Part shown: positions 24,909 to 33,104 of the stretch, in pieces
Numbering within the stretch: the stretch's first letter is position 1
Layout of the letters: every line of letters starts with the position of its first letter
Source of the DNA: Hyphomicrobium_A sp963724945
GTDB taxonomy: Bacteria > Pseudomonadota > Alphaproteobacteria > Rhizobiales > Hyphomicrobiaceae
NCBI GenBank assembly: GCA_963724945.1
Contig: CAVRWL010000003.1
Coordinates: forward strand, 2,232,001 to 2,296,000
DNA: 64,000 bases
Reading direction: 5' to 3'
Made by a program: the position numbers and the translations under genes
Notes under the pieces: model-generated
Databases searched by the model: none
What the model was told of the DNA's origin: nothing
What the model saw: the letters and a program-made list of their open reading frames with translations, nothing else

Positions 24909-26060
24909 ATGACAACGAGGCCGGAATTCCGTGTGGTCGAAGGGGGTGCGATGGACAAGATGAAGGCGCTCGAGCACGCGCTGCAGCAGATCGAGAAGCT
25001 GCACGGCAAGGGCTCGATCATGCGCCTGGGCGCCAACGACAAAGCCATCGACATCGAGGCGATCTCCACGGGCTCATTGGGCCTCGACATCGCGCTCGGC
25101 ATCGGCGGCCTGCCCAAGGGGCGCGTCATCGAGATCTACGGGCCTGAAAGCTCCGGCAAGACCACGCTCGCGCTGCAGGTGGTGGCGGAGGCGCAGAAGA
25201 AAGGCGGCATCTGCGGCTTCGTCGACGCCGAGCACGCGCTCGACACGGGCTATGCCCGCAAGCTCGGCGTGAAGGTCGAGGATCTCTTGATCTCGCAGCC
25301 CGATAGCGGCGAGCAGGCGCTGGAGATCACCGACACGCTCGTGCGCTCCGGCGCCGTCGACGTGCTCGTCATCGACTCGGTTGCCGCCCTGACGCCCAAG
25401 GCCGAGCTCGAGGGCGAGATGGGCGACATGCAGCCCGGCATGCAGGCCCGCCTCATGAGCAAGGCCTTGCGCAAGCTCACCGCGTCGATCTCCAAGTCGC
25501 AGACCATGGTGATCTTCATCAACCAGATCCGCATGAAGATCGGCATCATGTTCGGCAATCCGGAGACGACGACGGGCGGCAACGCGCTCAAATTCTACGC
25601 TTCCGTCCGCCTCGACATCCGCCGCATCGGCCAGATCAAGGAGCGCGACGAGGTCGTGGGCTCACAGACGCGCGTCAAGGTGGTCAAGAACAAGGTCGCG
25701 CCGCCCTTCAAGCAGGTCGAGTTCGACATCATGTACGGGCAGGGCATCTCCAAGACGGGCGAGCTCGTCGACCTCGGCGTCAAGGCCGGGATCGTGGAGA
25801 AGTCGGGCGCGTGGTTCTCCTACGACGGGGAGCGCATCGGCCAGGGCCGCGAGAACGCCAAGGCGTTCCTCAAAGACAACCCCAAGATCGCCAACGCCAT
25901 CGAGAAGGCGGTGCGTGCCAACGCCGGCCTCATCGTCGACAAGCTCTTGGTCGAGCCGGAGGCGGACGAGGCGGACGAGGGCGAGGTCCCCGACGAGGAC
26001 GGCGTGCTGCCCGACGAGGACGACGCCGGCTCCAAGAAGGCCGCCCGCGCCAAGCGCTGA
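24909..26060 (+). CDS. recA: Recombinase RecA
   Basis: 383 aa, full length. RecA forms the ATP-dependent filament on single-stranded DNA for recombination and SOS induction. Walker A GPESSGKT lies near residue 78, Walker B VLVIDSVAAL near 155, loop L1 GDMQPGMQARLMS, loop L2 MFGNPETTTGGNALKFY, and an acidic C-terminal tail (EADEADEGEVPDEDG) ends in KKAARAKR. The ATG at 24909 gives a short N-terminal extension; MDKMKALEHAL at 24951 is a possible alternative start. A probable LexA box lies upstream. Confidence 0.98.
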   Translation: MTTRPEFRVVEGGAMDKMKALEHALQQIEKLHGKGSIMRLGANDKAIDIEAISTGSLGLDIALGIGGLPKGRVIEIYGPESSGKTTLALQVVAEAQKKGGICGFVDAEHALDTGYARKLGVKVEDLLISQPDSGEQALEITDTLVRSGAVDVLVIDSVAALTPKAELEGEMGDMQPGMQARLMSKALRKLTASISKSQTMVIFINQIRMKIGIMFGNPETTTGGNALKFYASVRLDIRRIGQIKERDEVVGSQTRVKVVKNKVAPPFKQVEFDIMYGQGISKTGELVDLGVKAGIVEKSGAWFSYDGERIGQGRENAKAFLKDNPKIANAIEKAVRANAGLIVDKLLVEPEADEADEGEVPDEDGVLPDEDDAGSKKAARAKR

Positions 26061-26105
26061 CCCCATCAGCCGCGGTCGTGATCGCGACCTCCGGCGCCGC
26101 GGTCC

Positions 26106-26203
26106 GTAGGTTGGGTTGACCCCGGACCTCAGCCGGGGGGAACCCAACAATCGCGGCTGGAAGCGTTGGGTTTCGGCCGCACAGCGGTCTCAACCCAACC
26201 TAC
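26106..26203. repeat. Inverted repeat, GTAGGTTGGGTTGA family
   Basis: GTAGGTTGGGTTGA (26106-26119) and its exact reverse complement (26190-26203) bracket about 70 bases that contain further AACCCAAC/GTTGGGTT words. A related hairpin copy lies at 27670-27700. Beyond this, 26204-26340 shows no gene. Confidence 0.75.
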
Positions 26204-26340
26204 ATCTGCAGATGAGCTTGCCGCTCGGGCAATTGCACGGGTACTGCACGTCGTCGCAGGTGCCGGTCGTGGCTCTGGCGCCGTCGCAAACACAATTTAC
26301 GTTGACCGAGCCAGGAAGTCTTCGTGATCGTGCGCATTCC

Positions 26341-27348
26341 TCATGGAACCAAGGCGCTCGCGCGCGCTCTTGAGCTCGGCCCCTTGACTACGTTCACGGG
26401 CGCTTCGCCCTTGAGGAAAGCGATCACATCCTTGGCGACCATCTCACTCATGGTGCTTCGCGTCCCCTCCGTAGCAGATGCCGTGTGCGGCGTGAGCGTC
26501 ACGTCGTCCAAGCCCGCAAGGCCTGGAGTGAGCTTGGGCTCGTTCTCGTAGACGTCGATCGCGGCTCCGCGGATGACACCGTCCTGCAGCGCCTTGACCA
26601 GCGCCGCTTCGTCGATGACCGGTCCGCGCGACGTGTTCACCAGATATGCGGTCTTCTTCATAAGCGACAGCTTCTCCGCATCGATGAGATGCCGTGTGGA
26701 TTGAAGCAGCGGAACATGCACAGAAACGAAATCCGCCTCCTTCAGGACGTCCTCGACGCTCGCGCGAAACTCCGCGCCAGTCGCGTGCTCGAGCGGCTCA
26801 GAGCGCTTGATATCGTAGTAGATGCCCTTCATGCCGAATCCTTTGGTCATGATCTCAAGCACGCGCGATCCGATGCGCCCGCCTCCCAAAATGCCCAGAG
26901 TCTTCCCCTTGATATCCGTGCCTAGAAGGAGCATCGGTGCAAAGCTCTGGTATTTGCCCGCGCGGGTAAAGCGATCGCCTTCCGCTATGCGCCTTGCCGC
27001 GGCAAGGATCATTGCCGCCGCGTACTCGGCGACGGATTCGGTCAGCACGCCCGGCGTGTTGGTGATGGTAACGCCCTTCTCGGCGGCAGCTTTTAGGTCA
27101 ATGTTGTCGAAGCCGACCGCATAGTTCGCAAAGATCTTCGCGTTCGGCGCAGCATCAAATACATCGCCAGAGATCTTGTCGTTCAGCTGGCTGATGACTG
27201 CATCCGGGTTGGTCTTCTTGAGTGCGGCAAGGAGCTCGTCATGCGTGAGCACGCCGTCTTTCGTGCTCGTTACCAGCTCATGTCCTGCTGCTTCAAGCAG
27301 CTTGGGGCCCGCTTCGAGAATAGCTCGAGTAATGTATATCTTCGACAT
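26341..27348 (-). CDS. D-2-hydroxyacid dehydrogenase (glyoxylate/hydroxypyruvate reductase type)
   Basis: 335 aa NAD(P)-dependent dehydrogenase of the D-isomer family. The catalytic Arg is in VNTSRGPVIDE, the Glu about 30 residues later in DVYENEPKL, and the His in LTPHTASAT. The nucleotide-binding loop is LGILGGGRIGSR near 155, and NYAVGFDNIDL is the substrate loop. It best fits D-glycerate dehydrogenase/glyoxylate reductase (GyaR-type) rather than phosphoglycerate dehydrogenase, as there is no ACT domain. Base composition is clearly less GC-rich than the flanking genes, and it sits in the accessory interval between recA and alaS, so recent transfer is likely. Confidence 0.88.
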   Translation of the reverse strand: MSKIYITRAILEAGPKLLEAAGHELVTSTKDGVLTHDELLAALKKTNPDAVISQLNDKISGDVFDAAPNAKIFANYAVGFDNIDLKAAAEKGVTITNTPGVLTESVAEYAAAMILAAARRIAEGDRFTRAGKYQSFAPMLLLGTDIKGKTLGILGGGRIGSRVLEIMTKGFGMKGIYYDIKRSEPLEHATGAEFRASVEDVLKEADFVSVHVPLLQSTRHLIDAEKLSLMKKTAYLVNTSRGPVIDEAALVKALQDGVIRGAAIDVYENEPKLTPGLAGLDDVTLTPHTASATEGTRSTMSEMVAKDVIAFLKGEAPVNVVKGPSSRARASALVP

Positions 27349-27839
27349 ATGTTACATGCCTCCATGCAGCACGAGCGGTAGAGGCTCAGCGCCGACGCAC
27401 GGCGCAGACCCGACGCAATTGGGAGCGGCCAAGTCTGAAAACGTGGTTCGCGCAGTTCGGAGAATGCCGCGCGCAATTTCAGCGATTTTGCTCGATCTCC
27501 GTCTAATGGGGGCGGGTGCGATGGCCCAAGGGTTCGCGGCGCTATGCCCGTGAGCCGAGCACGATCTCCGCTTGGCCACACAGCCGAAGCCGATCAAGGC
27601 GCGCGCCCGGCCTGGTCGGTGGGCGGTCGGCCTCATGGTGGCGGATGTGCATGCTGACCGATCCCACACGTAGGTTGGGTTGAGCGCAGCGCAACCCAAT
27701 AGCCCGGCGCTTGTCCGCATCACGGATGAGGTGTGCCGGGAAAGAGGGGTTGTGCTGCAATGAGGCGAAGCACACAGTCCGCCGCGTCGAGCCGAAATAG
27801 AGGGTCAGCCGCTCTCAGGCTGAGACGGCTCTTGCATGC
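27349..27839. other. Intergenic region with a repeat hairpin
   Basis: No credible gene. At 27670-27700 TTGGGTTG pairs with CAACCCAA in a short hairpin related to the 26106-26203 repeat. The rest shows no structure I can name. Confidence 0.5.
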
Positions 27840-28190
27840 ATGAAGGGTATCGGTGCCATGGGCATTGTATCTCGAAAGCTGGCGTTGGCTCTTTCCGTCG
27901 TCCTCCTCCTCGCCTCACCGGCAATGGCCGGGCCGAGCATGTCTTGGGGCTGGGTCCCGCTCTCGGTCGACCAGGCTGAGTGCCTCCGCAGGGGCGAGGA
28001 TGCTGTCAAAAAGCAGGGCTTCACCGACAAGCTTGAGATTTCCAAGACGTCTGTTTTCGGCATACGCGGCGACTATACCGCTATCATAGATTGCGTCCCC
28101 AGCAACGGGATCGTCTTTTTCGCCGTTGCGGGTCCGGATCTGAATAAGGCCGACGATTACGAGAACACGTTGCAGTCGTCTGGTTTCTAG
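27840..28190 (+). CDS. Small exported protein, 116 aa
   Basis: An N-terminal signal peptide (KLALALSVVLLLASPAMA, cleavage before GPS) leads a mature domain of about 85 residues with two cysteines (AECLRRG and IIDCVPS). It has a beta pattern ending in FFAVAGPDLNKADDY. Start could be the ATG at 27840 or the one at 27858 (MGIVSRK); neither has a strong Shine-Dalgarno. It resembles small periplasmic proteins of Hyphomicrobiales with no assigned role. Confidence 0.65.
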   Translation: MKGIGAMGIVSRKLALALSVVLLLASPAMAGPSMSWGWVPLSVDQAECLRRGEDAVKKQGFTDKLEISKTSVFGIRGDYTAIIDCVPSNGIVFFAVAGPDLNKADDYENTLQSSGF

Positions 28191-28279
28191 GCCTGGGGAC
28201 GCCGGCGTCAAAGTCGAGGCGCCCAGCAATCGGGAACGTGCAAGGCTGACGGACGGGGGCTTCGCGAAAGAGAGAGGCG

Positions 28280-28660
28280 ATGAGTGCCTTAGGGGTCTTG
28301 CTTGTCGTTCTTGCCGTTCTTGTCGCGAACGTGCCGGCGGTGAGGCAAGAGTGGCGCAGGGATCGGGCCGGTTCGATCAAGGCGTTGGAGCTGCTCGTTG
28401 CCTATTTTGTTTATTGCGCTCTTGGCGTGGTGTTGCTCGTCTTGACCCTGCCGCCGCGCGGCACCGGCGAGGGCCACGAGGACAAGGCGTTCGAGCTCAC
28501 CGGCCTCGTCGTCAGCTGGTTTATGTATGGCGGACTGACACTGATGCGTGTCGTGCCGCGCAACAGCGACCCGCCAGGATGGCTCATGCACTTCGGCATC
28601 GCCGACGTCCTGGTTTTAGGGCTGATGTTTGCTTGCCTCGGTCTCTATTTGTGGATCTAA
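28280..28660 (+). CDS. Small integral membrane protein, 126 aa
   Basis: Four hydrophobic helices: about residues 4-20, 38-56, 72-88 and 103-124. Charged loops (RQEWRRDRAGS, PPRGTGEGHEDK) separate them. GAGAGAGGCG precedes the ATG. It follows the exported-protein gene by 90 bases and may be cotranscribed with it. Family not recognised. Confidence 0.65.
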   Translation: MSALGVLLVVLAVLVANVPAVRQEWRRDRAGSIKALELLVAYFVYCALGVVLLVLTLPPRGTGEGHEDKAFELTGLVVSWFMYGGLTLMRVVPRNSDPPGWLMHFGIADVLVLGLMFACLGLYLWI

Positions 28661-28664
28661 GCTA

Positions 28665-29127
28665 AACTTTTCCCCGCTCCTCCGGCCTCCCCCATACTCC
28701 CTTCACCCCTGTCCACCTGGGACGCATCAGCTGAGCGGCTTTGCGGGGCGGGGGCGGTTACCCGGTTGAGGCAGCGTCCGTACCGTCGCGGGCGTCTGTC
28801 GCGAGGATTAGCTCTCCTCGGATTCCGGGGCCGCGGATCGAGGCTGTGCATGTGGTGGCAACACCCTGCACGGACGCCCGTCGCGCAGCGGCGCTCTATC
28901 TAGTTGGAGCGCAGCAGCTCTAGGTCCTGGACGCGTGAGGCTCGGGCGCGATGGCCCCCGGGCCGGACCGACAGCGCGCTGACGATGTGACCGCACCCTC
29001 GGCACGGCACGCAACCGGCGCGGGCGCCGAAGAACTGCCCGTTTGTCGCGACAGGATCGCAGTGCTTCGGCGCCCGCGCTCCCTTGTTTCCCGCATCCCC
29101 TCGGGCAGCGATGCCGCGAGGCCGATA
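28665..29127 (+). repeat. Dispersed ~460-bp repeat, copy A
   Basis: This gene-free segment aligns over nearly its whole length with the reverse complement of 46404-46858. Shared blocks include GCTGAGCGGCTTTGCGGGGC (from about 28731), CGTCCGTACCGTCGCGGGCG and TGTCGCGACAGGATCGCAG, with small indels between. It sits between a small membrane-protein gene and emrB. It does not encode a transposase; a translated piece (VPCRGCGHIVS) is conserved between copies but probably follows from DNA identity. Confidence 0.75.
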
Positions 29128-29153
29128 AATTGTGCCTGATGGGAACTTGCGGG

Positions 29154-30764
29154 TTAGTGCCCTCCGGGCGCGGCTGGCGCGGCGGGCTTCTGCGCCAGCA
29201 CCGCCAAGAGCGCGAGGCCGGCAAAGAGCAGCGTCAGCAAAAAGAAGACGTCCTCGAAGGCGAGCACGACGCCCTGCCGGTGCGTGATCAGCATGAGCTG
29301 CTTCAGCGCCATGTCGTGGGCGTCGCTGCCGTAGGATTGAAAGCGCTGCGTGAGCGCCTTCAACGTCTCCATCGCCGGCACGCGCGACCACGTGATCGCC
29401 TCGTGCAGGCGCGCTAAGTGCAGGTCGGTGCGGTCGTTGAGAATGGTGGTGAGCCCGGCAAGCCCGAAGGCGCCGCCCATGTTGCGCATGAGGTTATAAA
29501 GGCCAGAAGCGTTCTTCACGCGCTCGGGCGGCAGCGTGCCGAGCGCGATGTCGTTGATGGGGATGATCGACAGCATCAGGCCGACGCCGCGGAAGATCTG
29601 CGGCCACAGGAGCTCGTAGAAATCCCAATCGCTGGTGAGATAGGTCATCCACCAGGTCCCGACCGCGAAGAAGAGAAAGCCCGCCATCAGCATGATGCGC
29701 TTGTCGACGAGCGTCATGAGACGGCCGGCGACGGGCGCGGTGAGGAACATGGCAAGCCCCGAGACGAACATCGTCTCGCCGATCATGAGTGCGTCGTAGC
29801 CGCGGATCTGCGCCAGGTAGATGGGATAGATATAGGTGAGCCCGTAGAGCCCGATGCCGAGCACGAAGGAGAACAGCGAGCCGACCGCGAAGTTGCGGTT
29901 GGAGAAGGAGGAGAGATCGACGATCGGCGTACGCGCGGTCAAGACGCGCGCGAAGAAGGCGATGGCAGAGAAGGCCGAGATCCAGGCGAGCGTCAGGATC
30001 GTCGTATCGCCGAACCAGTCGTTGCGCGGGCCTTCCTCGAGCACGTACTCGAGCGCGCCCAAGAAGCCCGCCATGAACAGGAGCCCGAGCCAGTCGAAGT
30101 TCTCAAACAGGGAGAAGTCGGGCGCGTCGAAGTCGATCAGCGCCAAAGCCGCGATGGTGACGGCGATGCCGGGCACGACGTTGATGAAGAACAGCCAGTG
30201 CCAGGACAGCGTGTCGGTGAGATAGCCGCCGACGGTGGGGCCGATCGTCGGCGCCATCGTCGCGACGAGGCCGATCAGCGGCATGATCACGGGCATGCGC
30301 GAGCGGGGAAAGATGAGATAGGCGGAGGCGAAAACCGTCGGGATCATGCCGCCGCCGATGAAGCCCTGGATCGCGCGCCAGATGATGATCTCGTTGATCG
30401 AGCTCGACAGTCCGCACATCAGGCTCGCGGCGGCGAAGCCTGCGGCCGAGGCGGCAAAGAGGATGCGCGTGCCGAGCGCGCGCGACAGGAACCCCGACAG
30501 CGGGATCATCACCACCTCGGCGATGAGGTACGCCGTCTGCACCCAGACGATCTCGTCGGAGCTGGCGGCGAGGCCGGCCTGGATCTCGGTCAGCGACGCC
30601 GACACGATCTGGATGTCGAGGATAGCCATGAACATGCCGAACACCATGGCGAGGAAGGCAAACAGCCGGCGCGGCTCGATGCGCTCGAGGCCGCCCGGCG
30701 TGGTGCCCCCGGCGGGGTTGCCGGCGGCGCTCGCACTTGGTGTCGGTGGGTGTCTGTCGGCCAT
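29154..30764 (-). CDS. emrB: DHA2-family multidrug efflux MFS transporter, EmrB-like
   Basis: 536 aa with about 14 hydrophobic segments, the number for the DHA2 (EmrB/QacA) drug:H+ antiporters. FMAILDIQIVSASLTEI (motif D1-like), WVQTAYLIAE and a motif C-like MAPTIGPTVGGYLTDT in segment 5 are visible. It lies 17 bases after emrA on the same strand. With EmrA and an outer-membrane channel it would export hydrophobic drugs or uncouplers. Regulated through the TetR operators upstream of emrA. Confidence 0.92.
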   Translation of the reverse strand: MADRHPPTPSASAAGNPAGGTTPGGLERIEPRRLFAFLAMVFGMFMAILDIQIVSASLTEIQAGLAASSDEIVWVQTAYLIAEVVMIPLSGFLSRALGTRILFAASAAGFAAASLMCGLSSSINEIIIWRAIQGFIGGGMIPTVFASAYLIFPRSRMPVIMPLIGLVATMAPTIGPTVGGYLTDTLSWHWLFFINVVPGIAVTIAALALIDFDAPDFSLFENFDWLGLLFMAGFLGALEYVLEEGPRNDWFGDTTILTLAWISAFSAIAFFARVLTARTPIVDLSSFSNRNFAVGSLFSFVLGIGLYGLTYIYPIYLAQIRGYDALMIGETMFVSGLAMFLTAPVAGRLMTLVDKRIMLMAGFLFFAVGTWWMTYLTSDWDFYELLWPQIFRGVGLMLSIIPINDIALGTLPPERVKNASGLYNLMRNMGGAFGLAGLTTILNDRTDLHLARLHEAITWSRVPAMETLKALTQRFQSYGSDAHDMALKQLMLITHRQGVVLAFEDVFFLLTLLFAGLALLAVLAQKPAAPAAPGGH

Positions 30765-30781
30765 GGCGCGCCTCTTGCCGC

Positions 30782-32083
30782 TCAGTAGGCGCCGCCGATC
30801 GCCGACGCAGCCGACGGCGCGGCTCTTGTCTCCGCCGAGCTGGGCTTGGTGTTCACGCTGACGACGACCGACATGCCGGGGCGCAGCAGCTGCTGCTTGT
30901 CGAGGGCTGCGGGAACGCGGATGCGCACGGGGATGCGCTGCACGATCTTGGTGAAGTTGCCGGTGGCGTTGTCGGGCGGCAGCAGCGAGAAGACGGAGCC
31001 CGAGGCCGGCGCCACGCTGACCACGCGGCCCTTGATGTCGTGGTCGGGCAGCGCATCGACGGAGATGACAGCCGTCTGGCCTGGATGCAGGCCAGCGAGC
31101 TGCGTCTCCTTGAAGTTTGCATCGATGTACACGTTATCCAGCGGGACGAGGCTTGCGAGCCGCTGCCCGGGCTGCACGTAGTCGCCCGCCTGCACGGCGC
31201 GATTGCCGATCACGCCGTCGAAAGGCGCGCGAATGACCGTGAACGACAGGTCACGCTCTGCCTTGGCGAGCGCGGTCTGCAGCTGCTTCAGCGTGCGCTG
31301 GGCCTCCTCTTTCTGCGCCTTGAGGACGGCAACGTTCGCTTGCGCCTCTTCGACGCCCGCGTTCGCGCCCTGCACGGATGCGACCGCCTGGTCGCGGGCG
31401 GCCTGCGCTTGCTCGAGCGCCTGCTGGCTTGCGAACTCGTGGCCAGCGAGCTCGCGCTGCCGCTTGAGCTCGAGCTCGGCGCGCGTGTCCCCGGCCTTGG
31501 CGGACGCGAGCTGGGCCTTGGCCGCGTCGACGGCGGCCTGTTGCGCCGCGATCTGCTTGCCGATCCGCTCGATCGTCGCCTGCTGGGCGGCGATCCTGTC
31601 GCGCGCGTCCTCGACTGCGAGCTGGTAGTCGCCGTCGTCGATGCGCGCGACGACGGCGCCTGTATGCACCTCCTCGTTGTCGCGCGCCTCGACCGCGGCG
31701 ACGTAGCCCGAGACCTTTGCCGATAATGTCGCCGTGTGCACGCCGACGTAAGCGTCGTCGGTCGAGACGATGAAGCGGCCGACCGTCCACCAATAGTGCC
31801 CGTACCAGGCGCCAAAGCCCAATGCGAGAAGCGCTATGGACCCAAGCACGAGCCTCCTGGCACTGCGCGGCTTCGGCGGGGAGGGGCTGGTTGCAGTGTC
31901 GGGCGCGGCACCTGGCGGAACGAGCTGCAGCGGCTCGGGCTGCCGCGCGGCCGGCTGCACGTCGCTGGCGCGCTGGGCCGCCATGTGCGCCACGACGTCG
32001 GAGCTGCCTTTGGTTAACGTCTCTTGCAAAACGGCATCCTCGCCGACGGGCTTCAGGACCCTGTTGCTGCGGTGCTTGAACAT
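30782..32083 (-). CDS. emrA: EmrA-like membrane fusion protein (HlyD family)
   Basis: 433 aa. One N-terminal membrane helix (about residues 75-95) follows a polar cytoplasmic stretch. The lipoyl/HlyD half-motif FIVSTDDAYVGVHTATLSAKVSGYV, a long coiled-coil hairpin (about 160-290) and the second lipoyl half VIRAPFDGVIG follow. I chose the ATG at 32083 because the longer frame beginning at 32125 would be read out of the TetR operator at 32106-32124. Forms an operon with emrB and is divergent from tetR. Confidence 0.9.
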   Translation of the reverse strand: MFKHRSNRVLKPVGEDAVLQETLTKGSSDVVAHMAAQRASDVQPAARQPEPLQLVPPGAAPDTATSPSPPKPRSARRLVLGSIALLALGFGAWYGHYWWTVGRFIVSTDDAYVGVHTATLSAKVSGYVAAVEARDNEEVHTGAVVARIDDGDYQLAVEDARDRIAAQQATIERIGKQIAAQQAAVDAAKAQLASAKAGDTRAELELKRQRELAGHEFASQQALEQAQAARDQAVASVQGANAGVEEAQANVAVLKAQKEEAQRTLKQLQTALAKAERDLSFTVIRAPFDGVIGNRAVQAGDYVQPGQRLASLVPLDNVYIDANFKETQLAGLHPGQTAVISVDALPDHDIKGRVVSVAPASGSVFSLLPPDNATGNFTKIVQRIPVRIRVPAALDKQQLLRPGMSVVVSVNTKPSSAETRAAPSAASAIGGAY

Positions 32084-32105
32084 CTGGTCTTGCCCCCAAC
32101 GCGAT

Positions 32106-32124
32106 TGACCGAACGGTTCAGTCA
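32106..32124. promoter_or_regulatory. TetR-family operator, emrA side
   Basis: TGACCGAACGGTTCAGTCA, a 19-base near-perfect palindrome (one mismatched pair), shares its half-site TGACCGAAC with the operator at 32163-32181. Position just upstream of emrA fits repression by the adjacent TetR protein. Confidence 0.75.
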
Positions 32125-32162
32125 CCGCTTGACCTAGTCCCCGAATAGCCCTATGTCAAGGG

Positions 32163-32181
32163 TGACCGAACCGTTCGGTCA
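32163..32181. promoter_or_regulatory. TetR-family operator, tetR side
   Basis: TGACCGAACCGTTCGGTCA is a perfect 19-base palindrome about a central base, 28 bases before the tetR start. The second copy at 32106-32124 covers the other promoter, so the repressor probably controls both emrAB and itself. Confidence 0.8.
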
Positions 32182-32208
32182 ACTTTTATTGAGGAGCGTG
32201 TCGGCGAA

Positions 32209-32845
32209 ATGTCCACCAAGGTCGCAGAGGCGCCGCAAGCCGAGGAAAGTGCCAAGCGGCGCCAGATCATCGAGGGTGCGCGGGCGCTGTTTTTGGCCCA
32301 GGGCTTCGATGCCGCCAGCATGGGTGAGATCGCGCGCTCGGCGGGCGTCTCGAAGGGCACCCTCTACGTCTACTTCGACAGCAAGGAGAGCCTGTTCGAG
32401 GCGATCGTCGAGGACGAGCGGCGCGCCCAGGCCGAGCAAGTGTTCTCGCTCGACTCGGACAATCACGACGTGGCAGCGGTGCTGACGCGCTTGGGCGTGG
32501 CCTACGTGCGCTTCCTCGCGCGCCCGGCGGCTGTTTCAGCGATCCGCACTGTCATCGCCATTGCCGAGCGCATGCCCGAGATCGGCCGCAAGTTCTATGA
32601 GTTCGGGCCCCAGTGCGGCATCGGCCGCCTCGCCAAATATCTCGAGGATCAGCTGAAGGCCGGCGTGCTCAAGATCGACGACTGCGAGGTCGCCGCCGCC
32701 CAGTTCCTCGAACTCCTGCCAATCGACGATGTTCAAGCCGGTGATGTTCAACGCCGGTGGCGCTCCGAGCGAGGAGCGCATCCTGCACGTCGTCGGCACG
32801 GCCGTACGCACCTTCCTCGCCGCCTACGCCAAGCCGGGTGCGTGA
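32209..32845 (+). pseudogene. TetR-family repressor of the emrAB locus, frameshifted near 32717
   Basis: About 211 aa after correction. The N-terminal HTH is intact (RRQIIEGARALFLAQGFDAAS, IARSAGVSKGTLYVYFDSKE), followed by an AefR-like C-terminal helical domain. After QFLEL the frame is lost; deleting one C from CTCCTGCC near 32717 restores CQSTMFKPVMFNAGGAPSEE and a normal end at AYAKPGA. Divergent from emrAB with two matching operators, so it is the local repressor. The single extra base is probably an error; otherwise the efflux pump would be derepressed. Confidence 0.82.
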
Positions 32846-33000
32846 ATCACGAAGCCGGTTCCCTGCAAGCTCCGACCAGAGAGAAGGTGGGAGCGGCGTC
32901 CCCAAGCCCGAGGCGCGACAAACAAGAGAGTTGTTGCCGCGGACGCTTGACAGGACGGCCTGCCAACCCCATCGGATAGCCGCTCGAGACCCGGGTGTTG

Positions 33001-33062
33001 AGACCCTCTGGGTCTGACACCGTCAATGTGCCGGCGTCGGCGGCCGGCTTGGTGTCAGACCC
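33001..33062 (+). promoter_or_regulatory. Structured leader upstream of alaS with competing hairpins
   Basis: GGGTCTGACACC (33010-33021) and GGTGTCAGACCC (33051-33062) are exact reverse complements around a 29-base loop that contains its own GCCGGC/GCCGGC stem. AGACCC (33001-33006) can instead pair with GGGTCT (33010-33015). The two pairings exclude each other. alaS starts 42 bases later. This could be a cis-regulatory switch or a REP-like palindrome; no T-run follows. Confidence 0.45.
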
Positions 33063-33104
33063 GGAGTGTCTGATACCCGTAGGCGTCCTTCCGAAAGCGA
33101 TGAG

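Noticed and set aside
32084..32125. Longer EmrA start at 32125
   Set aside because: It would begin inside the TetR operator and place the promoter within the coding region.
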